Counted from the first letter of the stretch, positions 10,731 to 24,669 are shown. The stretch is DNA of 60,000 nucleotides from Tubulanus polymorphus (GCF_964204645.1 NC_134027.1:9910485-9970484), one strand, 5' to 3'. Notes: generated by a model from the sequence alone, not told the origin. Program-made: numbers and translations.

Positions 10731-12070
10731 GTAAGTTAACGATTTTCATTGATGATTTGAAAATATACAGCATGAATCCGCTTATATTTCATATAGTTGT
10801 ACATTGGTACATCGTACAATTATGTTTCTGTTTTGTTCATGCTTTGTTCTAATCAAAATAGACCCAATACGATATATATCGACACATTTTAGAGTTTAGT
10901 AAGCTGAAAAACAATTGAAGAATGTCTCCATAAATCTTCGTACTGATATTTTCATATGAATTCAGGCAATCTTATTGCCTTTCAAATCATATTATCACAA
11001 GTCATAGTTATCGGAACAATTTCCACTACCTGACCGGGCGCAATGGGTTACCACAGATGTAAAGTCAAGCAAAGTAGAGTTCATAGATATACAAGTGGCG
11101 TTCACAAGATATTCTGGGCTTATAGCAAGTACCGTTCCTATATAGTACTGAATATGCAATACCGCACTGATAAACAGAGCGTTCACACATGATTTGGTGC
11201 TTAGTATGCCTGCTCGTGTTTTCAAGATGATGGTGTTTCCATGCTATCTTCATTTTTCTTTTTTTTTCGATCCATTCTTAAACCCGCTCTTCTGCCTTCC
11301 CGATGGTAGTTCGAATTGCTGGTTCGGTGTTCAACTACTATCAAGTTCCTCGCTAACGTGGGCGAAATATGTTCGTCATTATATTGTTAAAAGTGAGCGT
11401 CAAATCATGTGACTTTTACTGCGTATATACGTGTTCTTTCTATTGGCTTCTTGTATTAAAGATGGGAGTCAAAAAAGATTGAAAACATGACGCACGTGAA
11501 TAAAATACGGTCATCCCCCTGGTTGAGTAGCATACTAAAATAACGCAGCTTGCTAAGCGCCCACGTTCAGACTACAGAAGGTACACAGCCAGCTCAGGAC
11601 CATACTGAGTTCAGTTGTCAGTGCGCAATCACTCCCTATGCTTACTAAGCCTGGTATTTTGGTACCATACTGAAAAATGACAAAAAGCCTCGAATAATTT
11701 AACCACTTAGTACCTTACTGAAATCTTCATGTGAATGCCACTGTGGTTTGTATCTGTGTCCGTAGTGTTAAATATGTTAATTGCAATGGTTCATTGCACT
11801 GTGGACATGATTATACTAATTGTTAGGCCTATAGTAATTATATTGTCTGATAGCAAATGAACTAGGTGTGATTGTCACGTGCCATGCTCCCTATGGTCAT
11901 TCATTATTCAAGGAGGTCTTGGTTCAGTATGAAAACCAGTCGAAAACCAGAGTATATAAACATAGACTAAGCCTATATCTTTCACTATTGGCCAGATCAA
12001 GGAGGACTTAGAAATAGTACCTGGTCCCACTAGTTACAGTATATTATCCCATAGAGCCAGTTTTATAGAA

Positions 12071-12200
12071 TAAAGCTGCGATCACACAACCATTTTTGGC
12101 CTATGCCAAATTAGGCCCGGAACATCTGTTCACACAGGTGCCAGTTTGGCTCCACCAAAAAATGCTGGACCTGGCCCGAGCCAATTTTTGTTACGGGTGT
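12071..12200 (+). mobile_element. Palindromic MITE family, copy A (one end only)
   Basis: Starts AAGCTGCGATCACAC and continues with the family's paired TTTGGCC and GCCAAATT blocks and the GGAACATCTGTTCACAC box, then stops before the central CACTTCCGG box found in full copies. Truncated on the right. Confidence 0.65.
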
Positions 12201-12516
12201 AGCATACTTTTTCTCTTATTTCTTAAGTTCGTTGTCATTTGAGTTGAGATTGAGTTGATTAAATTGTTTACTTTTGGTTAGATATTCGAAGTCGTTAGGA
12301 TTTACTTTGGATTGAGGCCTTAATCTTTTTTCGGGGGCAGAGGATCCGGTTAGAAAATTCTGAAGTTCAATCGCCATGAGCTCGTATATATGAAATGAAA
12401 CCGGGCGCCGGGCTGTTTCAGCGTTTAGGCTAAAATGATCGAGTTTCGAATGAAGTTGTCAATGGCAACTAATTAAAAATGCTGTCGTATTAACTGTGTT
12501 TAAGGTAAACATGCTC

Positions 12517-12549
12517 GCCGAGCGAGTATCATCTATACGCTCGCTCGGC
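12517..12549 (+). repeat. Short perfect hairpin
   Basis: GCCGAGCGAG at 12517-12526 pairs perfectly with CTCGCTCGGC at 12540-12549 over a 13-nt loop. It lies in a CpG-richer part of Cav1 intron 3. Function unknown. Confidence 0.6.
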
Positions 12550-13399
12550 ATGATGAATTCAAATCAGTGCATTTCATTAACGAATAACAATGATGAACAT
12601 TGACAACGATGGGGTTATCAATCCAATTGTGTGGGGCGCGCGATATTAATGCACGTCAAACTACGCCGTAGATGTAGCCCTCGAGAGGACTGCCGCGCTT
12701 GCGATGGCTGTAGCAATTTCATCGGCGCGCGAGGATGATGTTGATTATTATCTGGTGATTATTGCCGTATCTGTGCGTAACGATGACAAATGATAAACCG
12801 CGATGCTTTTTATTTAGTTGATAGACCCGTACCGAAGTGGCGCGGTTACCTGCGATCGAGTCGTAGTATTAATAATATCGCCGCGACGCACGTTTAGAGT
12901 TGTCAGGTTCGTTTTGTACGGAAATTATGAATTTTTTTCGGAAAAATTTTCATTCTTTCGCTCTTGGAACACGTCGGCCGTCGACGTCATTTGTTGCCGA
13001 TGCTATTACTCGCGACTGCTTTCATGCGGAGTCGCGCTAATTAAATGACATTTCGTCGATATTAGGCCTATTAGCGCCACGAATAAATTGTAAGCCGCAA
13101 ATTTATGCTCTTTATATAGCGGTGCAAATCACAGAAAAAACCGACCGCATTTCAAAAAAAGTTCCCGCATCAAATCCCTATATACCGTTGTGACCAAATA
13201 TCGATAGATTTTCATTTTTTTAAAGACTTTATACCCTGAGACATAGATTTGGCGGGTTGTAAATAAATCAAGAGTTAGAATATTCGGTCCCTTGAATATG
13301 GTTCCGTCAGTTCCTCAAAACAAGTGACTCGATAATGATCATGAATTTAGCCATACTCGCACAACTGTTCAGAACCCAGTTCAACACTTCAGGGCCCAG

Positions 13400-13735
13400 T
13401 TCAACAGTTCTGCAGTTACAAGCACTTTGGGCCTTTGCCATATTGGCCTGGAACAACTGTCCATAGGGGCGATCAATGGGCCTGTGCCTGTTTGGCCCAA
13501 CCAGAAACGTCAGACCAGGGCCGAGCCAAATTTTACCATAGGTCAAATCATAAGTGTGAATCGTAACTGGTTCCCGGAAGTGACTCACTTTGATTTGTTT
13601 AAGCGTTTAGTATGGAGTGAGTCATTTACATGTGAACGTGCTTTCCAATTATAGGCATGGGCCAAATTCGACTCGGGCCTGATCCGTGCCAATTTAAATC
13701 GGGCCAAATCGTCTCCGTGTTATCTCGACGCTTTA
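13400..13735 (+). mobile_element. Palindromic MITE family, copy B
   Basis: Contains the family blocks in order: TTGCCATATTGGCC, GGAACAACTG, CCAGGGCCGAGCCAAATTTT, the central box GTTCCCGGAAGTGACTCACT, GGGCCAAATTCGACTCGGGC, CTGATCCGTGCC and GGGCCAAATCGTCTCCGTGT. The outer ends are degraded, so the borders are approximate. Confidence 0.7.
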
Positions 13736-14746
13736 TGAATGTGATTGACCGAGTATTTGGCTACCATTTCACCACGTCAGCCTTTCTTGAAGATGGTTCT
13801 CTGAAAAGTCATTCGCGTGTAGCGCGTAATGGAAAATATGGAATATTTCCCGTTCAAAAGAAAGCCCGAAGCGTAATATTCATCTATGTATATGTATATA
13901 AATATATTCTATTGTCGCGGGTTGAATTGAATAACACAGTGAAACGTGGCTAATAATAAGAACTAGCGTGGTTATGGAGTACTACTTGGACAGTAAAATC
14001 CCTTGCCGGCTGACAGCAGCTGTTGCGCGTGAATTCAATACGACGTAGGCCATAAATATGTATTGATGATGTCGAATATAATGTCTTGAGCGATGAAATT
14101 TTGATTCGATTCATACGTATCGGGCGAAGACTGTAGGTTTTTTGTCGTTTTCTGACCCTTATTTGAATGACTTGTATCGGGGTATGTAGAATGCGATTCT
14201 GGTAATGGGTTCGTCCCAAATGATCTGGATTGAACTGGCTTCTATTAGTCAAAAGGAATCAGACCACAATTAGGTTAGTAGCTCGGAAAATGCGTAGGGC
14301 CGGACCCCAAAAATAGAACCTAGAGTGAAGAAGAGGTCCCCCATAAATGTTGCCATAATTTTTGCAAATGGGATAGGTAGCGAATTTCGGTTATATGTAT
14401 GAAATCCATTGATCCTGAGAGACAGATTGATAATGAAATAAGGGATTCCCTGGACTTCTTTTGCTTGGATTAATGGTACCAAACATGGTGGGGATTCCCT
14501 TAGATATTGGGCTGAGATGTACTGGCATACCTGTATTGGGATACCCCTCCTTTCTAAAGGTTTGATTATTTCAAAAGTTAGGTTGGGTATGTGACGAATA
14601 CCACTTCAATGCATAGCTAAGATGCTGGCCTGTGAGCCATAAGCAGGATTTCCCCTGAATTTACGCGCTTATATATGAACTAAACTCTTGAATTTCTTGT
14701 TTTTGCTAATAGGATATAGAAGATTTTGGAATAGTGGTTTGAGCTC

Positions 14747-15810
14747 AAAAGCCGGGATCATACCAGCATTTTTAGCCCATGCCAAATTTGGTGCGGAACA
14801 ATTGTGCACACGACAACGTGCCTGTTTGCCCTAGCCAAATTTTAGCATGGATCTTATTATTGCATGTGAATTGCTACTGGTTCTGGAAGTGACTCACTTA
14901 GCTTTGTTTAAGCATTGTTAAGGCTGGCTTATGTCGACAAGCAACGCGACGCCTACCGACGCAACTGGGTTTATCGCCGATTAGCGGCAACTAGCGGCCT
15001 ACTAGAGGCCGCCAGTTGCTCCTCAATCGGTTTGACATAAGCCGGCTTGCGACGACAACGCGACGCCTACCGACTCGCAAGCCATATCCGGCTAGTTGCC
15101 CATGTTCTACTCCGGCCTACGGTAGGTGAACAGTTGCTTTCGATCGCAGTCGACATAAGCTCATCTGCGACGCGACGGAACTGAGCCCAGGGGTTCCAGC
15201 CAATGAGAGACCGCATTTACATAGTACAAATTATCACCGCTAGTTAGCGTCATTCGTAATTAGTCATAAACTTTCAAATTCAAGTTCAAAACGTAAACCA
15301 AACCTTCAGCACGGCAGAGGACTGGACCAAAGATCTAGAAACGAAATTGGTAGAATTATGGTGTGAGCGGCCATCTTTTTAGATGTCGCTAGCACGTTGT
15401 ATTCAAAACAGAATCAGAAAGATCAAAGTCTTAAAGAAATAGCTTTTCTAATAGAATATATTTCCTAATGATTCAAATTTATTCTCAAAATGCTTATCAC
15501 GTGACCATTTGAGCCATTGCAGTTGCTAGTAATCGCAACCGACATAAGCAGGGAAGCAACTGGGAGGATCTCATATCCCGATAGTCGGCCTCAGTTGCTG
15601 CGAATCGGAGCACAGTCGACATAAGCTGGGCTGCGATCGCGGTTGCTCTCAGTTGCGTCGGTAGGAGTCGGTAGACGTCGCGTTGCTTGTCGAAATAAGC
15701 CAGCCTTTAGTATCTTGTGAGGCGTTTACGTGCGAACACACTCTTTTATTAGGCACAGGCCAAATATGCTAACTTGGCCCGGGCCAAATCGTCTCCATGT
15801 GATCGTCGCT
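14747..15810 (+). mobile_element. Palindromic MITE family, copy C, split by another element
   Basis: Left part 14747-14920 starts AAAGCCGGGATCATACCAGC and runs through the central box (GGTTCTGGAAGTGACTCACT). Right part from 15710 continues TATCTTGTGAGGCG, AGGCACAGGCCAAAT and GGCCCGGGCCAAATCGTCTC to GTGATCGTCGCT. The 786-bp element at 14921-15706 interrupts it, so copy C is older than that insertion. Confidence 0.75.
14921..15706. mobile_element. Nested non-autonomous DNA transposon with TTA target duplication
   Basis: Terminal inverted repeats AGGCTGGCTTATGTCGACAA (left, 14921) and their near-exact complement at the right end (15706), extending over about 35 bp into GCAACGCGACG. TTA flanks both sides (14918-14920 and 15707-15709), as for PIF/Harbinger elements (TWA duplications). 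The motif CGACATAAGC, or a one-base variant, recurs in both orientations near 14927, 15033, 15151, 15540, 15617 and 15691. No ORF of note, so it would need a transposase from elsewhere. Confidence 0.8.
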
Positions 15811-16453
15811 ATTAGAATTACCCTGGTGACTCTTTTACTGGTTATTCTTGGTTGCTGCTGCTAGCCAGTTTTCATTCAGGCATTTTATCTCTACTTCCTT
15901 GAAATGTCTTAGTAATCAAGATGCATCTACAACAGATATATGAGTTCCTTCAGGCAGTGATGTGTTATTAGTCTACCGTATAGTATAGAATATGATAGCC
16001 CAGTCTATACACTCATCTGAATCTCCAGACTTTGGAAAAAAAGAGGTTACAGTTATTCAAGACTCTGATACCAAACGAACCTCTCCGATATCATGGCCCA
16101 GACTTGAACGGATAGAAAATCATCATGAATTTCTAAGACTACCGTGATTAGTTGAAAGATCAAAATCCTGTCTACTCTCGATCTAACGGTGATACTTAAT
16201 CTAGTAAGGGCGCGTTGAATGCATTTCGGATTGATTTGAACGGCCGATTTTTCCTCGCATACATAGATTCACTCTGAATTTTCAGTACATCTCGCTATAC
16301 ACTAGTATTTGTATAAGGAATGATTTCCAACTGAAATTGTTCGTCGGTCGAACTTGCAGGTGTCTTGCGTGTTGTAGACGCAAATTTATCATAATTAATG
16401 CGGGCGGATTCTGTGAAGGTACATATTTAAAATGCTGTTTAGTATAGACGCCT

Positions 16454-16456
<3 letters not shown>

Positions 16457-16548
<92 letters not shown>
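16457..16548. repeat. (AT)n microsatellite, about 46 units
   Basis: Uninterrupted AT dinucleotide run in Cav1 intron 3. The open frame across it (poly-IY) is an artefact of the repeat. Confidence 0.97.
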
Positions 16549-16551
<3 letters not shown>

Positions 16552-16689
16552 GCGTTAGCTCTCTTTCTACCTATGGAACATACATTCGACACCTGTTTGC
16601 TTCATGCTGCTATATATAAATGCATTCAGTCTGCGTAATGCTTTATAGAAAGGTTTTAGCCGCAATCTGACTGCATCTCATCTCACTTA

Positions 16690-16691
16690 AC

Positions 16692-16720
<29 letters not shown>
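16690..16720. repeat. (TTC)n microsatellite
   Basis: About eight CTT/TTC units in a row in Cav1 intron 3. Confidence 0.9.
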
Positions 16721-16722
<2 letters not shown>

Positions 16723-18530
16723 CAGCGATTTACATAGCTAAGTTATGATATGGTTTAATCTCTCTCTCTTACAAATGAGCATTCCTTTCGCGTGTTGTGG
16801 TACAAATCACATGGCCATTCGAGCTTTGATTTGTATTTTCCTTCGAAGGTCGAAGTGTTTCGCATGTCTTATTAGAGAATGTACCTAAAAATTCCCTGGT
16901 AAACATCTTTTCCCTCGGTAAGAAATCCTGCCAAGTTGAATTCGCGACAAAATTTATCGATATTCTCATGTTGATTATGAAAAACATGAAAGATATGAAT
17001 GAGTTAGTTGAATGAATTTGATCATTTCAGATCAACTGAGTCTGTAAAATTAAGAGGGGTCACTTAATTAACAACCTTTTCCTGAAAAAGGAATCTATCT
17101 TGATTTTATGTACGTATGTTTTTCTAGATATTGTTGTGAAAAGTATTCTGAGGTTTCTCCAAGAATTAGATGTTTCAGGGTTAGTAGATGAGATTAGGTC
17201 CAAGATGTGTGTTTGTAATGGTGTTATCTATGAAGATCAGCCATACATGATAAATGAAATATTGAAGTTTACTCGCTATTGAAGTGACTGTTTCGATTCC
17301 CTTGGCATACCTAAATGCAGGGAACTTTTTCCCCTCTGAGTTCCTTACACACTAACAAGTGTTCACCTGTAGGCTAGTCGCTGGTTCATCTTATGATTTT
17401 AAAACTCAAAGACTATTTTTCACGTTGCCCCTGAAGGGCTTGGGATATTACATTTTTTGTCAGAACAAAGGTTTTCGTGCCCTCTAACAATGCGATATTT
17501 CTTCTCGCGCAAATTTCAATCATTAAATGTTGCTTGTGCAACCACCGCAACTTGGTGATATTGGAAAATTAAATGGTTTCATCTTCGACGGATCTGTCGG
17601 CGTGTTTGTGTGTGTGTGCAAGTTTTCTGGCAGTATAGCGTCATCTGGCATGATAACAACTTCGCCGTCTTATTTCTCATGGCCTTGAAATGCAGGAGCC
17701 TGTTCTGCGGTTGTAGTAGTTTGATACTCATTAGAGTTTAACATTTGAAATAACAAATTCAACACATTGCTGATCCATCAAAGAAGGTCCTGCTTTTATG
17801 TACCACGAAGGACGGATGCATGGGTTTTGTTATATATTTATATACAAGGTCATTTATTGATGACGTCACACCTTGGAGTTGGTTGCGGGTACTGACGTCA
17901 ACTTACTCCCGAAAATCTATAATCGATACGAAATGATTCACTGACTACGAAGCTGTTCCACGGCGACTATCTTACTCAGTATCGAGGTTCAAATCTCTGG
18001 GTCTTTACTTTCGATCGTTTCTTCTACGATGGTCAGCGCTGTAAACCTTGACTCGATACAAAGCACGGCGCTAAGTGGTGCCCGATGTAAAAAACGCTCA
18101 GATTCATTATCGTTACCATCTTGAAAATCTTCTATGGCTGATGGCTGAGAACAAATGCATGCGTTAATACCCCGAGTGATTACTATTTATACGTAGGTAG
18201 CATCTTATAAATAGGCGCATGATCATATGCTTCGTTAGTTAATCACTGATACCGAGATGCTACTACTACATAACCATTTATTATTACCTAGCGACTGGGA
18301 GCTGTTGCTATTTTTTAGTCGGGTTATCATGCATATCCGTTGCATATGTTATCCGCCGATAAATCCCCGTTCTCTCGCTGATAGTCGAAGGCCAGTTTCT
18401 GAGATCTCTGCGAAGGATTATTTCGACTATGAATGAATGGAATTAACCACGGGGAAAGTCGAAATAGCTCAAGCTTTTCGTGTTGATCGGAATTGGACTA
18501 AACTTTCAATGAATGATCTAGTTTGTCGTA

Positions 18531-18861
18531 AGCCGCGATCACACCTAGACGATTTGGTCCGGGCTGAAGTGACAAGGTTCAGGCCCGAGTCAAATTTGGC
18601 CCGTGCCTGATTGGAGAGCGCGTTCACACCTTAACCGCTTACTCGATACTTAAGAATGTTGTAACAAAGCGAAGTGAGTCACTTCCGGAACCATAGCAAT
18701 TTACATGCAATAATTGGTCCCGTGCTAAAATTTGGCTCAGGCCTCGACCAACGTTTTTGGTCAGACCAAATTTGGCACCATTTAGCACCGGTGTGAACAG
18801 ATGTTCCAGCCCTAATTTGGCACGGGCTAAAAGTTTCTGATTGTGAACGAGGATCGTGGCT
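18531..18861 (-). mobile_element. Palindromic MITE family, copy D (full length, 331 bp)
   Basis: Both ends are present: AGCCGCGATCACAC at the left and GGATCGTGGCT at the right. Inside are GGCCCGAGTCAAATTTGGCC, AGTGAGTCACTTCCGGAACC, CAGACCAAATTTGGCACC and the GTGTGAACAGATGTTCC box. The order is reversed relative to copies B, C and G. It is the best template for the family's full structure in this window. Confidence 0.8.
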
Positions 18862-19266
18862 ATAAATTAACTTCATCAGCTAAGTGAAGGCGTTAGTTAT
18901 GGCCTGTGGGGCTGCTAAAAAGATGTTTAAGCGTTGGTGAAATCTTCTTTTGAATACGAATTTCATTTCATGTCGCAGTTAATGACAATATAGACATACG
19001 TGTATGATTAATGATAAACACGCTACGATTTGATCAACGTGATTCAGAGAAGTTGCATCGATGTCTTTCCTAATAATATCGCGTGGTACAGTTTTACTGT
19101 GATATTATATTGATGTAGACTGAAATCAATTATTATATTTGTTTGTTTGTTTTGGCTTTACATGATTCAGATCTTGGTATCCCAAGACTAACCCTATTGG
19201 AACACATTCATTGAATACCGGTCGCAAATTTCCAATTGAAAAAGAAGGTCAACTCATTAAATGAGG

Positions 19267-19325
19267 GCGGTCACTGACCTGTAAAAACCTGGACAACTCT
19301 GGGAATCGGAAAAATCAAGGAAACG
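19267..19325 (+). repeat. Fragment of a GGTGGCCACTGACC-type repeat
   Basis: GCGGTCACTGACCTGTAAAA followed by CTGGACAACTCTGGGAATCG and AAAAATCAAGGAAA resembles the left part of the element at 50330-50610. Confidence 0.5.
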
Positions 19326-22300
19326 CAGTAGTCATTTGACTTGACTTGTATAGAAATATTTTGACGAATGTATTTTGCTCACGTTAACAACGAACTTAAT
19401 AGTTGTATTATTGTGTTGCCTCCTGTCCCTGGCTACGTAATAACTACGCGTATACATCTGTTGTGCCAAAACAATCCGATTCAACTGTGTTTAGAGGGTT
19501 AATAATCTATGTTTCTCAGATTTATCGCCGAGCGCTTTTCGTTCACCTCTTTGAGCTTCGGTTGTTTTCTGCACTTCAGCTGGCGCGCCATCAGCGCGGT
19601 TAGTCGATACGTACAGGAGGAGGTTCGCTGTGGAATATCTATTCACAGCATCAGAATCGATGGATTCTGCCGCGTTCTTGTATTGTAGTCGGCTACATAA
19701 CACAATAGCTACCTTTACCAATAATATTACAAATCCGGGCTGTTCGCCGTTGTTGGCAGCTCCTACCGAGCGGCTGCTGATGGATAGCTTCATGATGAAT
19801 ATTCTTTACCCATATATATATAATGTATAATGATACGTATGTAAACAGAAAATGTCAATCTAGAAATTGCCAAAAAAACATTGAAATTGATTCTGGTTCT
19901 ATATAGAGAATCGCACACTGATATACATGTAACTAGAAAGATGTATGCTGAAAAGTTTCCTTCAGAGCTAATAATTTATTAGGCTAATACATTGTCTTTT
20001 TATCATATCATCACAAGAAAGACATAGTGTTTCACCAATGGTTTGGTTTTGTTTCTTAATTGCGCCAGGAATGAGTTATCAGGCACTGCTGTATTGTGCA
20101 TTATTGAACCTGTTTCGATATGTTGCTGTTAGCAGCAATGATCTCAGAATACCGATTTGGCAATGACTCGTAGACATTATTTAGAATCAATTGGTGAAAA
20201 GATTTTCATTCGATTTAAATTATTTATTTAGATGATTTCTTCCAATAGTAAATCTAATATACCTGCTGCGTGTGATTACAAACCTATCTGCTTTCTTAGA
20301 GATGGATCTTGAAATATTAAAAAAACCTGATGGAATTGCTAGACTCAATCATAGCATGAAACCTTGTCCCACACTAGACCAAGTGCGTAGGTATATGCGC
20401 AGGTCTGCTGCACCAAAACTTGAGGCACCAATCAGATTGTTTGTTGTATAATTGCTGTGGCCAATTTCATGGATAAACTAAATATAAGAAAACCCAAACT
20501 TAGAAATAAAATGGGATTTCTGATTGGCCAATAATGACATCATCTGAGCCGCGCATTTAGCAGCGCATCAGGTCATTACACCATGGAGAGTCTCGATGCC
20601 AACAGTTTCGAATCGCCATCTACTATCAAAATAAGTTTAGAACTATATCCAGCTCTTATTCCACGATTCTTCGAAATTAGTGTTGATCGAGGCAGAAACT
20701 TCACGAACAGCAATTCATATCGAAAACAGGCCTTTATTTCATTGAGAATGCATGCACGATCGTCGTCAACGACGATGGGTCTGTTTAATTAAACAATGAT
20801 GGCGCAAATATTGGCGCGGCTCATATATTTATTCCGACCAGCTGCAGTCGTCATGATAAGTCATGGTAACTCATTTGTGTCAAAACAAGTGCCTAGGTAA
20901 TCCTGATTTACTGCCGGACTGCGGACAACCGGCACTGTGTGAAATCTTTATTTATAGACGGCTGAAATGACCACAAATGGTCTCGGAAAGTGGTCATAAG
21001 TCTCCGTACGGGACGTCGGAGAATCAGATGTTTATACCGGCGTGCAATTAATCAAATACGCATAGATATGATATATGTACGTGCATATGTCTGCTGTAAG
21101 AAAAGTTTTACGTGTTTAGCAATGACGTATGCTAGCGTATATAGTTTTCATGATTTGTGTGTATTTTGCCAGAAGAACTTTGCGTACCAGTTGGCAAACC
21201 TTTTTTACCTGATCATCAGGCGGAAGCACAGTTGGGCCATACTGATCTGGCCAGCACTGAATATAAAACTTCCTATAAAGCTTCGGCTAAGATTCGACTT
21301 GGTCATATCAAAAGGTCATGAATTTTGGGTCATACACATGGCAGAATTGGCCGCTTTTTCAGGGCATTATACTGTCACAGTTCTTCTGGTCATTGGCCAA
21401 AAAAATACCAAAAAAAACTAGAAAATTGTGAGCCAGGCAGAAGTAAGAACGTACCGGCACTGTCGTTTTTTAATGAAACCCATTCTGAATTTGAAATATG
21501 GAATAGTCTGATAACGACGCAATACCTGTATATCGTCAACTGTAATTCAGTGTCGACACGTCAGATGTCATCTTCATTTAGTCAAAAAGTTGTTTCCCAG
21601 CGTTCTGTTTGTGTGTTTTAAAGCTTTATTACCTGGAGACAGTCACAGAGATCACATCCGCTTCTCTTGATCGGCTATAGAATGTAAATAATTGTGTTTC
21701 CGTTGCCATGGTTTCAAGGTTCCTGTTAACTCGGCGGATTGCTTTGTCACTTTTTCAAAACAGATAAACAGCTCGACATTTCGACGAATTAACAAGTCAA
21801 TTTGTGCAGACATTGGGCCGTTCATGATTCTCAATATTTTTCATAATTCCTTTTTGAAGTTTCCGCCGCAGCACAGGTAAGAGTCCTTTTAAGATATGTA
21901 TGGAAGGCACAAAGTTTATGAAAGAGATCATACATCCAGTAGATTTTTAAACAGTAGAAGGCGCATTAGTACAATCCTTTAGTATGATGAGGACCAACTG
22001 AGAAATGTTTTCTTGGATAGAGGTGGTTGGGCTTGTATTTTCAGTACTATAGCAGTCGCGGAGAATATTATTCTTTATCATAGTTCATTTTGGTCCTATT
22101 TATGAAGAAAGGTCCAGAACAAATAGATAGAGTAACAACTCAACTAGCCGCTCGGAATACGAAAACTGGACTCTCTTTACATTACACGCAAACCATTTAT
22201 ATACGTCGGGGAACGAGACAGGTAGATACATGGACATTGATGTAATAACAAAGGTGACGAGTAGAGCTCACGATAACCAGACAAATGATGATTAACATAT

Positions 22301-22590
22301 ATTAAGATACAGACTTGTCTCAGAGGACAAAGAGTAATTACGGATGTAGAATATGGATGCAATATGTACGAACATTATCAATGATTTTGTTAAAATCCTA
22401 TGCCTTCAATCTAAAAAATATGATTTACCACCTCTTAGCAAGTAATCAAACAGCAGTTTTTTAAAAGAATTTAGGGTCCGGCGGGCTCAGTTTTTCCCCA
22501 AATATGGGCGAAGTGTTGCGGAGAGATGATATATTTCAGGATACAATGGCGATGGTGATCATCATTTCTATTTACTGTGGAGACATAAGT

Positions 22591-22612
22591 CATCATCATC
22601 ATCATCATCACC
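22591..22612. repeat. (CAT)n microsatellite
   Basis: Seven or so CAT units in Cav1 intron 3. Confidence 0.85.
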
Positions 22613-24538
22613 GATTCCTCCCATACGCACGCGCGTCCGTGTGTGTACAAACGTATATTCGCAATCTGACGATGCATTATAGATATCGAATTTCAATCAG
22701 TGTATGAAAAATGACTGCATTTATTGTATTCAAAATCATTCGTAGGCCGGATAATGTCGATCATCACCGCCATCGACAAAGGCCAAGTGGTTCTGATTTA
22801 CATGTCATAATTGGTCTTTCAGGGCCGGTTTTGTGAGCGCGCCGATGCTAGCTATTAAAAGCGTCGGCCGGTAGTCGACATCATCCGCGTCGAAGTCGGC
22901 AGCGATAATAGTATGAAACGACAGAATTGGGTGTGTTACTATACTATACACCGTAGCATCATAGCATGTGCTACAAATCATGGCTCTCTCCTCGGGAAAA
23001 TCACACACACAACTCGACTGTGTTACCACGGTTACGTTGATGTCGTAGGCGCCCGTGTTTGCTAATTTAACGGTTTCTAACTAGGTGATCGCGCGGTTGT
23101 CGAATAACGAGCGCTGATCGGCCGATGATGCCATGTATTTCCTAACGAATTATGAATTTTAAGAGCGTAAAAAAATGTTTGTATTTTTAAGAAAATTTAT
23201 TGAAAAAATTTGCGGGAAGTTAAGTCGGTATTTATGGATCTTTAAGCTCTCTTTATACAGATCAGTTTAGTCCGGTTAACTCCTGATGCGTGTGATAATG
23301 CTATCCAGCCACTCATTAAATCCTTGTTGATGTGATTTTAATCCAAATCGTCATAAAAAAGATGAATATCGATCAGTTTGAACCAGATTTATACTGAATG
23401 CGGGCAATATTTATCATCCACTTGTAGTTATTATGTGTCTGAATGTGATTTGAATTAAAATCGTCGTAACACGTGGACCCGTTTTATAATCGTTTATCGT
23501 AAACATGATTTTTCTTCTCGGATCCGTATGACTCCTTGACTCGTTTCGAATTATCCATCATATTCTATTTCAACCTCAAGACGGAACTGAGTAACCTTTT
23601 ATTTCTGTGCGGAGTATTCCATGAATCTTCATTGCATAGAATCACTCGAAATAAACTCAGGTGCAAAAGTCAGCAAGTACTGATTTACTAATCTTGCAGT
23701 TCTGTATACCCCGAGCCGGGAAATGAAGTTGCTATTTATCTAATTATATTTTACACTGAATGGACTAAGGGCAAGTAGTATTCATGGCAGCTGATTGAGG
23801 CCAAGTAAAAAGAAATTCTGTGCGATAAGCCATGGTAAAATATAGGCGTTTTGTTGTTGCTGCGTCTGTTTCTTGAGCAGTGCAAAAATGAAGAGATTAC
23901 TGCGCCTAATTGAACTGCTTCTTTTGGCTCTTTTCTTCGAGCTGATCTGTCAATGAACTTCGTTTCTTCGTCTATTTCTGCGTGGTGAGAAAGTGAACAT
24001 AACCGTGCAGAAATGCGAGAAAAGTTTATTTTTGAGCGCAAATTTCCGTTTGTGCGCCATGACGTATTGCACGAAATCTTTTCTTCTGACCTGATTCAGC
24101 CGCCATTCGTACTAGACCTTTTTGGGTACATTTTTTGCTCGTTCTTCAATAACATGGAATGAACTTGACGACGTCTAGAATTAAGCTTCCCTCATTGATG
24201 GTTCTTCAACTGCCTCAACTTTCGTATACTCGTTTCGTACTACTCCTATTCGCCTGCGACGACCACGATAGTAAAGTGAGTGGATAGTAATGATATTGCG
24301 GATCAGGTTTACATGGACGTTGACCTAACATCCTCTTATCAGTGTCCTGTTTGCTCTCGGTCTGATGGCTGAGCAATAGTCTGATCTCGAGTCTCTCCGT
24401 CGTTGATGGAGGCAAACACTCAATATGTACGCCACCACGTATATCATGTTGATCAGGCCGACATCTGCTACTTATTGATACATTTTCCCCGATTTGATGA
24501 TCCGTCAGTCTGAGAATGTTGAAGCTATCTTTAACCCT

Positions 24539-24562
24539 ACAGGGGCGGATCCAGGAGGTGGC
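24539..24562 (+). repeat. GGGGCGGATCCAGG repeat end
   Basis: CAGGGGCGGATCCAGGAGG resembles the outer ends of the element at 45289-45530 and related strings near 50669 and 56872. Only one end is recognised here. Confidence 0.4.
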
Positions 24563-24669
24563 TTTTGTCTATCTGATTTTCGATTTTCAAGAATGATATG
24601 ATATCACGAAAGAAATCCCATAAATGAAAGAAAGAAATCTCATGATAATTCAGCTGAAGATACAAAAAT

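Noticed and set aside
16432-16638. ORFs rich in Ile-Tyr
   Set aside because: Translations of (AT)n microsatellites; the same applies at 25330-25518 and 42457-42706.
20990-21421. 143-codon ORF on the plus strand
   Set aside because: No recognisable domain, splice context or codon pattern; it lies deep in intron 3.
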